Shown here: in pieces, positions 1 to 6,036 of the stretch
Numbering within the stretch: the first letter of the stretch is position 1
Layout of the letters: each line of letters starts with the position of its first letter
Origin: Acidobacteriota bacterium
GTDB taxonomy: Bacteria; Acidobacteriota; Vicinamibacteria; Fen-336
DNA length: 63,177 bases
Assembly: GCA_003223555.1 (NCBI GenBank)
Contig: QHVM01000046.1
Coordinates: forward strand, 1 to 63,177
Direction of reading: 5' to 3'
Made by a program: the position numbers and the translations under genes
Notes under the pieces: generated by a model
Told to the model about the DNA's origin: nothing
Databases searched by the model: none
The model's input: only the letters and a program-made list of their open reading frames with translations

Positions 1-2
1 CC

Positions 3-365
3 AATTTCCCGATGGCCTTCGACACGTCACACCATCGGCTTTTTGTCCTGACGCGCAAACCGCCGCACCTGGTCGTGCTCGACACCGAGACCGGTAAAGA
101 AGTCGCGAGGCTGCCCGCCGACGGCGATGCGGACGACCTCTTCTACGACGCCGCGCGACACCGTCTCTACGGCTGCTTCGGGGCGGGGTCGGTCATGGTA
201 TACGGCCAGAGCGATCCCGACCACTACGCGGAGCTCGCGAAGGTCCCCACCGCGGCCGGGGCCCGGACGGGTTTCTTCGCCCCGGAGCTGGGGCGCCTCT
301 TCGTCGCCGTGCCTCACCGCGCGAACCCCACCGCGGAGATCCGCGTATTCGACACCGGAACGTAA
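3..365 (+). CDS. C-terminal part of a beta-propeller protein (5' end outside window)
   Basis: The frame is open from the left edge, so this is the last ~120 residues of a gene that starts outside the window; the ATG at 12 is probably internal. The visible part repeats short strand-turn-strand units (HRLFVLTRKP, LVVLDTETGKEV, HRLYGCFGAGSV, GRLFVAVPHR), ending in EIRVFDTG. This pattern is typical of YncE/WD40-like beta-propellers, often secreted and used for ligand or protein binding. No catalytic residue can be assigned and the N-terminus, including any signal peptide, is not visible. It lies left of the tRNA-Ser remnant, so it may belong to an integrated element rather than the core chromosome. 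Confidence 0.6.
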   Translation, partial: NFPMAFDTSHHRLFVLTRKPPHLVVLDTETGKEVARLPADGDADDLFYDAARHRLYGCFGAGSVMVYGQSDPDHYAELAKVPTAAGARTGFFAPELGRLFVAVPHRANPTAEIRVFDTGT

Positions 366-713
366 TGACTGTTCGGGAGACTGAGATGACTGCTTCGGCA
401 AGACGACTGTGGCCGTTGGGCGGCACGATGATCGCCACGCTTCATTCGATGATTTGGAACGGCGGAGGTCGCGGCCGGTAAGGCGTCGCTAGGTGGGCGC
501 GCGATTGACTGACGAGGACGACCGATGGTTCGAACTTCCGTGCGCCGCTCGGGCCGGCGCGCGTCGACTCTAACGCGAATTTGACGAGATCAGGGCCTCC
601 GCCGGCCTAGCCAGGTTGTGGCCCAAGCGTGGTCATTCTGATTCTCGGGTGCACCCTCAGACTGTTACCACGCTGCTACCGTTTCTCAACCTGCTGGCTG
701 GTTCCAGGGTGTC
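366..713. other. gene-free stretch left of the IS element
   Basis: About 350 bases between the propeller gene and the IS630 insertion. No open frame with plausible codon use, no RNA gene and no clear terminator were seen. Base composition is less GC-rich than the rest of the window. It ends in the CTA half of the CTAG insertion target. Confidence 0.5.
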
Positions 714-715
714 TA

Positions 716-732
716 GTGTAGCGTCTCCTAAA
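716..732 (+). repeat. left terminal inverted repeat of IS630 element
   Basis: GTGTAGCGTCTCCTAAA; pairs with the right end except for a two-base inversion (CT versus TC) near the inner edge. Confidence 0.85.
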
Positions 733-781
733 TAGATGGAACATGCGATGGTCCCAACTCGTTTCGTAGAGTGTGGGATTC

Positions 782-1831
782 ATGCCGACGGAGTGCGTGG
801 TCAGCGCAGCGGATCGAGCAGTGCTGGAGCAGTGGCTGCGGTCACCGACGGTGCCTCAGGAATGGGGCTTGCGGGCCAGGATCCTGTTGGCGACCGCAGC
901 GGGCGAGGGCGTTCGTGCTATGGCACGGCGGCTGGACGTCTCGCCCACCACCGTGTGTCTCTGGCGTGAGCGGTACCGAGAGGAGGGCTTGGCGGGCCTG
1001 CGCACGCAGCCCCGCCCCGGCAGACCTCGCCGGATCAGTCCAGCCAAGGAGCGCTCGGTTGTGGAAGCCACTCTGCGTCCGCCGAAAGTAGCGACCCACT
1101 GGAGCGCGCGGCGACTCGCCAAGGAAGTGGGACTCAGTTCCGCCACGGTTCACCGCATCTGGCAGAAGTACGGCCTGCAGCCGCACCGAGTGAAGCGCTT
1201 CAAGTTCAGCACCGATCCCAACTTCGACAGTAAGCTGGCGGATGTAATCGGGCTCTACCTTGACCCGCCCGAGCGGGCCCTGGTGTTGTGCGTCGACGAG
1301 AAGTCCCAGATTCAGGCCTTGAATCGGACCCAACCGATCCTGCCCTTGCGCTCGGATCTGCCCACGCGTATGACCCACGACTACGAACGTCACGGCACGA
1401 CCAGCCTGTTCGCCGCTCTTGAGGTGACCAGCGGAAAGGTCCACGGGCGCTGCTTCCCGAAGCACACTCACATGGAGTTCATCGACTTCTTGAAGTCGAT
1501 CGACCGCCGATACCGGCGACGGGAGATCCACCTCATCTGCGACAACTACGGCACCCACAAACACCCCGCGGTCCGGGCCTGGCTCGCCGAGCATCCCCGC
1601 TTCCAGCTGCACTTCACTCCCACCAGCGCCTCCTGGCTCAACCTCGTGGAGCGCTGGTTCGGCCTCATCACGGAACAAACCATCCGGCGGGGAAGCTTCG
1701 ACACTGTCTGGAAGCTCGAGCGCGCCATTCATCGCTTCATCGCCAACTGGAACGAGGACGCCAAGCCCTTCCGTTGGACGGCTTCTCCTCGAAGCATCAA
1801 GGCCAAGATCCGCCGTGTTGCAGAGATTTGA
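782..1831 (+). CDS. IS630-family transposase
   Basis: Catalyses cut-and-paste transposition of the surrounding element. The first ~110 residues hold helix-turn-helix DNA-binding segments (AMARRLDVSPTTVCLWRERY and a second around SARRLAKEVGLSSATVHRIW). The C-terminal DDE superfamily endonuclease domain shows the three acidic catalytic positions in VDEKSQ, CDNYGTHK and WLNLVERWFG. The length of about 350 residues is normal for the family. ATG at 782 is preferred; an in-frame GTG at 773 would add MGF. The frame ends inside the right inverted repeat, as in many IS630 elements. No frameshift is seen. Confidence 0.92.
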   Translation: MPTECVVSAADRAVLEQWLRSPTVPQEWGLRARILLATAAGEGVRAMARRLDVSPTTVCLWRERYREEGLAGLRTQPRPGRPRRISPAKERSVVEATLRPPKVATHWSARRLAKEVGLSSATVHRIWQKYGLQPHRVKRFKFSTDPNFDSKLADVIGLYLDPPERALVLCVDEKSQIQALNRTQPILPLRSDLPTRMTHDYERHGTTSLFAALEVTSGKVHGRCFPKHTHMEFIDFLKSIDRRYRRREIHLICDNYGTHKHPAVRAWLAEHPRFQLHFTPTSASWLNLVERWFGLITEQTIRRGSFDTVWKLERAIHRFIANWNEDAKPFRWTASPRSIKAKIRRVAEI

Positions 1832-1843
1832 GAGACGCTACAC
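1827..1843 (-). repeat. right terminal inverted repeat of IS630 element
   Basis: Reverse complement reads GTGTAGCGTCTCTCAAA, matching the left end; overlaps the last codons of the transposase. Confidence 0.85.
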
Positions 1844-1917
1844 TAGTCCTCGGTGCTGCGCTTGTCGTCAGAAGGGCTTGAGTCCCCTGGAACCGTCGGA
1901 GATATCTCGCCACTCGG

Positions 1918-1979
1918 GTTGCTAATCTGTTGTGCGGGTAAACCTGCACCGGGGGTTCGAATCCCCCCCCTGTCCGCCA
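1918..1979 (+). pseudogene. 3' half of tRNA-Ser(GCU), probable attachment-site remnant
   Basis: From the anticodon loop onward the sequence is a class II tRNA-Ser: loop TTGCTAA with anticodon GCU, then a long variable-arm hairpin (GTGC...GCAC), a T arm GGGGG-TTCGAAT-CCCCC, acceptor strand CCTGTCC, discriminator G and CCA. Upstream there is no matching 5' acceptor strand (GGACAGG), no D arm and no proper anticodon 5' stem, so the 5' half is absent. The C run after the T loop has eight Cs where seven would be expected, which also argues against function. A break in the anticodon loop is characteristic of integrase-mediated insertion into a tRNA gene. The IS630 end lies 75 bases away and did not cause the truncation. 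Confidence 0.8.
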
Positions 1980-2026
1980 AGTGCTGATGCGCGTCTTCGG
2001 CGGGGCCATGACCCCCCATTCCCTCG

Positions 2027-2424
2027 CTACCGCCGGAGGTCTTCCACTCGGCATCCGACGGAGCGCTTGGTGATCTCTGGATCGCCGGTGAGCAAAACCG
2101 CCCTGCGAGCCGCGGCCGTGGCAATAGCAAAGGCGTCCGCATAAGCGAGCGGATGCGTCGCTTTGATCCGGGCAGCAGCTAGGACGCGTTCCGGCGTCAC
2201 GGCATCCAGGGCCAATATCGGGCGGAGCATGGCCAGCGTGACGTCCGCCTCCTTTCCCCCGGCCGCCCGGTGGATGGTGTAGTACACCTCGCCTAGGTTG
2301 ATCCAGCTCATGGCCGCCCACGCCTCAGAACTTGCCGGACCCGGCGCGCGGCTGGCGAAGAGCCTTCGAGAAACCGCAGGACCGCCCACGAATCGAGGCA
2401 GTAGGAGCGAACGCGGTCGGCCAT
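2027..2424 (-). pseudogene. PIN-domain (VapC-like) toxin, frameshifted
   Basis: VapC-type toxins are Mg-dependent ribonucleases restrained by a cognate antitoxin. The N-terminal frame starts at an ATG that overlaps the antitoxin stop (TGATG) and reads MADRVRSYCLDSWAVLRFLE, stopping at 2308. The rest continues in another frame from about 2311 (AMSWINLGEVYYTI ... YADAFAIATA ... LLTGDPEI). Joined, they give ~132 residues with the usual PIN acidic positions: D near residue 11, E in NLGEVYY, D in YADAF and D in TGDPEI. The two parts are separated by a single-base-type frame change in GTGGGCGGCC. It may be inactivated, a sequence error, or translated as two pieces. Confidence 0.75.
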
Positions 2425-2642
2425 CAGCGGCGACGCTCAGCCCGACGGTCCTCCTCCAGCGCCTTCACCAAACGGTGGCCGGCCAACCGCCCCATCAGTG
2501 CATCGGGCGAAGCCAGGCGTTCGACTCGGATGGCGTTGCCATCCCGTGAGAACGTGACCTCGTCCCCCGGCTCGAGATTCACGGCCTCCCGAAAGGCTTT
2601 TGGGATGACAACCTGCCCCTTGCGGCCAACGCGGTGAGTCAT
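2424..2642 (-). CDS. AbrB/SpoVT-fold (VapB-like) antitoxin
   Basis: A 72-residue DNA-binding antitoxin. The first ~45 residues carry the swapped-hairpin AbrB signature: VGRKGQVVIPKAFREAVNLE followed by PGDEVTFSRDGNAIRVERL. The charged C-terminal tail (KALEEDRRAERRR) is where such antitoxins usually bind the toxin. Its stop codon overlaps the toxin start by one base, so the two are translationally coupled, antitoxin first. Pairs of this type normally autorepress through the AbrB domain. The toxin frame is broken, so this antitoxin may be an orphan. Confidence 0.85.
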   Translation of the reverse strand: MTHRVGRKGQVVIPKAFREAVNLEPGDEVTFSRDGNAIRVERLASPDALMGRLAGHRLVKALEEDRRAERRR

Positions 2643-2884
2643 ACCGCATAGTATAACCGCAAGCGACGCCGAGGGCCATGAGACCTAGCTTGTCCGCGGT
2701 TCACCCCTGGCGCCGTACCAGCTCGCTCTTCGGAGCCCGAGCAGGCGGCTTAGCTCGACGCTCCACGACTGCAGGCCGTCGCGCTGCTCCTTGAGAGGGC
2801 GATTCGGGACTCGGCAGGACTCGACCTTGATCTTGACGTTCTCCCCGCCAACCGTTAATGTCGCCGCCCGCCCACGGACTCGGC

Positions 2885-3636
2885 ATGAAGAAGAAGATCC
2901 CGATCGCACTCGCCGTCGTCGTCGCGCTGCCGCTCCTCGGCGTGGGCGCCCTGTTCGCGACGAGGGAGAAGCCCGACGGCCCCCGGGTCGAGGTCGGGCC
3001 CGGCGTGGTCGGGGTCGACACCGGTGGGGCGTACGCCTGGATCGTGCGTACCCCGCACGGCGCGGTGCTGGTCGACGCCGGGCTCGATGCCAAGGGCGCC
3101 GCCATCCTGGCCGAACTAAAGGCCGAGGGCGTGCCGCCGGACCAGGTCCACGCTGTCCTCATCACCCATGGCCACCCCGACCACTACGCAGCCGCCGGGC
3201 TCTTCCCGAAGGCCAGGGTCATGGCCGGCTCCGGCGACCTGGCGATGATCCGCGGCGACAAGGCCCACTACGCCACCTTCGGCAGGATCATGAGCGCCGT
3301 GATGCCGTTGCCGCCGGGCCCCCCGGCGGTGACGGGGCTCCGCGGCGACGAGCAGCTGGAGTTCGACGGCGCCCGGTTCAGGGTGATCGCCACCCCCGGC
3401 CACTGCCGGGCAGCGTGATGTACCTCTACCGGGACGTGCTCTTCACGGGCGACTCGCTGATGCGCAAGAAGGACGGCGTCGCCATTGCGCCCTCCCTGTT
3501 CTCCGAGGATTCCGAGAGGAACCGCGCCTCACTCCGGGCGCTCGAGCCGCTGGCGTTCGACAAGATCGCCGACGGCCACGCCGGCGTCACCACCGGCGCC
3601 AAGGGCAAGCTCGCCCGCTTCCTCGCGGGCTCGTGA
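2885..3636 (+). pseudogene. metallo-beta-lactamase-fold hydrolase, one-base frameshift
   Basis: Begins MKKKIPIALAVVVALPLLG, a signal peptide or N-terminal anchor, so the product is exported. The MBL metal-binding motif THGHPDHYAAA is intact, and the next ligand lies in IATPGHC. At about 3410 the frame changes: the first frame ends with CRAA and a stop at 3418, while the continuation (GSVMYLYRDVLFTGDSLMRK ... IADGHAGV) is in the next frame to 3636. Restoring one C in CTGCC-GGGCAG, giving the palindrome CTGCCCGGGCAG, rejoins them as ATPGHCPGSVMYLY. The intact product would be ~250 residues, normal for a glyoxalase II-like hydrolase. Substrate is unknown. Real frameshift and sequence error cannot be separated here. 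Confidence 0.8.
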
Positions 3637-3695
3637 ACGCGTCCGGCCCGCGACGTCACGAGACTGGTCGAGGGTCGTGAGATGATGTCGGGTTC

Positions 3696-5210
3696 ATGCC
3701 CGACCCCGCCTCGTCTCCTGATCCGCCGCGCTTTGATCCGGCCCGCCGCCGTGCGGTCACGTTCGCGCTGGCGCTCATCAGCGCCACCGCCGCGCTCGAG
3801 GGCACGGTGGTGTCCACCGCCATGCCGACGATCGTCGGCGACCTCCAGGGCCTGTCCCTCTACTCCTGGGTCTTCTCGGTCTTCCTCCTGACCTCCACCG
3901 TCACGATGCCGCTCTATGGGCGGCTGGCCGACATCTACGGGCGGCGCCGCGTGCTGCTGCTGGCGACCAGCCTGTTCCTCATCGGCGGGCTCGCGTGCGC
4001 GTTCGCGCGCTCGATGCCGCAGCTCGTGGCGGCGCGCGGCCTCCAGGGGCTCGGCGCCGGGGGACTCCTGCCGGTGGCGATCGCCGTCGTCGCCGACCTG
4101 TATGCGCTCCGCGAGCGGGCGCGCATCCAGGCGCTGTTCAGCGCGATCTGGGGCACCGCGAGCCTCATCGGTCCGCTCCTCGGTGCGTTCCTGACGCTGA
4201 GCCTCGGCTGGCGGTCGATCTTCCTGGTGATCGTGCCGCTCGGCCTCGTATCCCTCGCGCTCGAGGCCACGCAGATGCGCGAGTCGCGCGCCTCGCGCCC
4301 CGATCCGTTCGACTGGGTGGGTGGGGCAACGCTCACGGCCGGCGTGTCCGCGCTGCTGCTCGCCACCCTGCGCGAAGCGGGGAGTGGCGGGCACACCCGG
4401 CCACGTCTGGCGCTCATCGCCGTCGGCGTCGCGCTGCTGGCCGCCTTCGCGCGCCAGCAGGTGCGGCGGGAGCACCCCTTGGTGCCGCTCACGCTGCTCA
4501 CGCATCGGGACACGGCGGCGCCGTACCTGGCGGGCGCGCTGGTGGGGACGACGATCTTCGGTGTCGACACCTTCGTCCCCCTCTTCGTCCAGGGGGCGCG
4601 CGGGGGAACGGCCGCCGCGGCGGGAGCGGTCGTGACGCCGATCATGTTCTTCTGGGCGACTTCGGCCTCGCTCGGCACGCGCGCGCTCGTGCGCTACGGC
4701 TTCCGCGCCACCGCCCACGTGGGGTCGCTCCTGGTCACCGCGGGCTGCGCCGCGCTGCTGGCCGCCGCGCTGGCCGAGGCCCGCGTCGCGTGGATCAGCG
4801 CCGCTTGCGCCCTCATCGGCATGGGCCTGGGACCCCTGGCCACGTCGCAGATGCTGGCCGTGCAGCACGCCGCGCCCGAGAGCCAGCGGGGTGTGGCGAG
4901 CAGCCTGGTCCCCTTCTTCCGCGCGCTCGGCGGCGCGCTCGGCGTCGGCACGCTGGGCGGGCTGTTGTCGTCGGGCCTCGACCGCCACCTGGGCCCGGCG
5001 GCCGACGTGGCCGGCCGTCTCCTGGCGGGTCGCGAGACCGTCCTGCCGCCCGGGGTCACGCCGCTCGGGGTGCGCCATGCGATCGCCGGCTCCCTGCTGC
5101 CCGTCTTCGGCGTCATGCTGGTCCTCGCCATCGTCAACGTGGCCATCGTCGGCCGCTTCCCTGGCCGGGCCCACGATCCGGCCGAGCAGGTCCCCCGTCC
5201 AGCCGCTTGA
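3696..5210 (+). CDS. MFS drug-exporter-like transporter (DHA2/EmrB-QacA type)
   Basis: A 504-residue integral inner-membrane protein with about 14 hydrophobic segments, the DHA2 arrangement. Near the N-terminus TALEGTVVSTAMPTIVGDL-like sequence matches the family signature at the end of helix 1, and YGRLADIYGRRRVLL is the conserved MFS loop 2-3 motif. MAARGLQGLGAGGLLPV-like sequence matches the helix 4 region. Members couple proton influx to export of hydrophobic drugs or metabolites; the substrate cannot be inferred. It follows the broken MBL gene by 59 bases on the same strand. No regulator is adjacent. Confidence 0.88.
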   Translation: MPDPASSPDPPRFDPARRRAVTFALALISATAALEGTVVSTAMPTIVGDLQGLSLYSWVFSVFLLTSTVTMPLYGRLADIYGRRRVLLLATSLFLIGGLACAFARSMPQLVAARGLQGLGAGGLLPVAIAVVADLYALRERARIQALFSAIWGTASLIGPLLGAFLTLSLGWRSIFLVIVPLGLVSLALEATQMRESRASRPDPFDWVGGATLTAGVSALLLATLREAGSGGHTRPRLALIAVGVALLAAFARQQVRREHPLVPLTLLTHRDTAAPYLAGALVGTTIFGVDTFVPLFVQGARGGTAAAAGAVVTPIMFFWATSASLGTRALVRYGFRATAHVGSLLVTAGCAALLAAALAEARVAWISAACALIGMGLGPLATSQMLAVQHAAPESQRGVASSLVPFFRALGGALGVGTLGGLLSSGLDRHLGPAADVAGRLLAGRETVLPPGVTPLGVRHAIAGSLLPVFGVMLVLAIVNVAIVGRFPGRAHDPAEQVPRPAA

Positions 5211-5271
5211 ACACCATCTGGCGACCTGAGGAAAGGCAGGACTCGAGCCCGCTGCCGAACGTTACCGGGGC

Positions 5272-5352
5272 GTGGAGGTGCGCGTGAACGACCGTAACTC
5301 GACCGTCCGGATCTGGATCGACGAGAGCGCGGACGCGCAGGAGGGGAAGTGA
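5272..5352 (+). CDS. very short open frame coupled to the next gene
   Basis: A ~26-residue frame from GTG 5272 (or GTG 5278/5284) ends VNDRNSTVRIWIDESADAQE plus GK, and its stop lies one base before the ATG of the next gene (TGAGATG). The tight spacing suggests coupled translation. The frame is open back to 5230, so it could instead be the tail of a decayed gene. The product is not recognised. Confidence 0.35.
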   Translation: MEVRVNDRNSTVRIWIDESADAQEGK

Positions 5353-5353
5353 G

Positions 5354-5629
5354 ATGCTGCTCAAGATCGGCGTGGTCCTCGCCGCGATCCCGGTGACCCT
5401 GGGAGCCGTGGTGGCCGGCACCGGCGTGATGGTCGTGGACGTGAAGGACTCGGACGGCACGCGCATCGTGGTGCCGGTCCCGTTCGACCTCGCCCGCCAG
5501 GCACTGCGCCAGGCCCGCGACGGCCGCGTCTCGCCGGCCGATCTGGTGGCGGCGCTACGCCGGGCGCGCCTGACGCGCCTCGCCGACGTGCGCGACGGCG
5601 GCGATCACGTGAGGATCACGATCTGGTGA
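5354..5629 (+). CDS. small membrane-anchored protein of unknown function
   Basis: 91 residues. An N-terminal hydrophobic segment (GVVLAAIPVTLGAVVAG) is a membrane anchor or signal, followed by a short soluble domain beginning VMVVDVKDSDGTRIVVPVPF and ending DGGDHVRITIW. The ATG follows the stop of the upstream short frame almost immediately. No family function is recognised. The charged middle (ALRQARDGRVSPADLVAALR) looks helical. It ends just before a convergent gene. Confidence 0.6.
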   Translation: MLLKIGVVLAAIPVTLGAVVAGTGVMVVDVKDSDGTRIVVPVPFDLARQALRQARDGRVSPADLVAALRRARLTRLADVRDGGDHVRITIW

Positions 5630-5649
5630 TCTGAGCCGCCGCGGACCGG

Positions 5650-6036
5650 TCAGTCGGTCTTCTGGACCAGCTCCTCGACGACGGAGAGCCAGCCGCGCAG
5701 CTCGGCCGCGGTCGGCGCCAGCTCGTAGGCATGGTGGTGGCAGGCCCGGCTCAGCGCCGACCAGGCATGGCCGGCGCGCGCGGCGAGGTCCGCATCTTCC
5801 AGGTAGGTTCGCAGGCAGATGAGCTGGACCCTCATGGGGCAGCGCTGGAGGTCGAGCGTGCGGCGCTCCCACAGCCGCTGCACGGCGGCCTCCAGGGCCC
5901 GGCACCCGAGCAGGGCCGAGGCTCGGGGCCACAGGCCCGCCGTGTCCGGGTCGACGCGACCGAGCATGGCTCGGGCCAGGCTCAGCACGTTGCGGGGGCC
6001 GTCGTCGCCTCTTCTCAATTCAGCCCCCGGAGCCAC
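5650..6036 (-). CDS. small helical protein partnered with the SMC-like ATPase (possible HEPN)
   Basis: 128 residues from a GTG that overlaps the ATPase stop by about 20 bases; a TTG about 15 bases further in is an alternative. The sequence is predicted mostly helical and Leu/Ala-rich, with no signal or membrane segment. The C-terminal half contains SALSRACHHHAYELAPTAAE, in which R-A-C-H-H-H fits the loose Rx4-6H pattern of HEPN ribonucleases and the following YEL/helix resembles HEPN helix 4. That match is short and is inference only. Overlap with the ATPase indicates one transcription unit and probably a functional pair. Other cysteines (GCRAL, RCPM, ICL) are not arranged as a zinc site. Confidence 0.65.
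   Translation of the reverse strand: MAPGAELRRGDDGPRNVLSLARAMLGRVDPDTAGLWPRASALLGCRALEAAVQRLWERRTLDLQRCPMRVQLICLRTYLEDADLAARAGHAWSALSRACHHHAYELAPTAAELRGWLSVVEELVQKTD

Larger units (their letters stand above)
716..1843 (+). mobile_element. IS630-family insertion sequence, complete
   Basis: One transposase gene lies between near-perfect terminal inverted repeats. Reading inwards from each flank, the first 15 bases (CTAGTGTAGCGTCTC) are identical and 18 of 20 match overall. The element is flanked by TA on both sides (714-715 and 1844-1845) inside C-TA...TA-G, which is the expected duplication of the central TA of a CTAG target. IS630 elements are known to insert at TA, often CTAG. The element is 1,128 bases long, the transposase frame is uninterrupted and both ends are present, so it may still be mobile. 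It does not interrupt a recognisable gene. Confidence 0.9.

Noticed and set aside
1918-1979. tmRNA 3' end or intact tRNA
   Set aside because: The 3' half fits tRNA-Ser(GCU) with its long variable arm and anticodon loop. A tmRNA would have no such loop, and an intact tRNA needs the missing 5' acceptor.
3426-5174. 582-residue minus-strand frame opposite the MFS gene
   Set aside because: Reverse-strand shadow with repetitive Arg/Glu/Gln composition; the plus strand encodes a clear 14-helix transporter.
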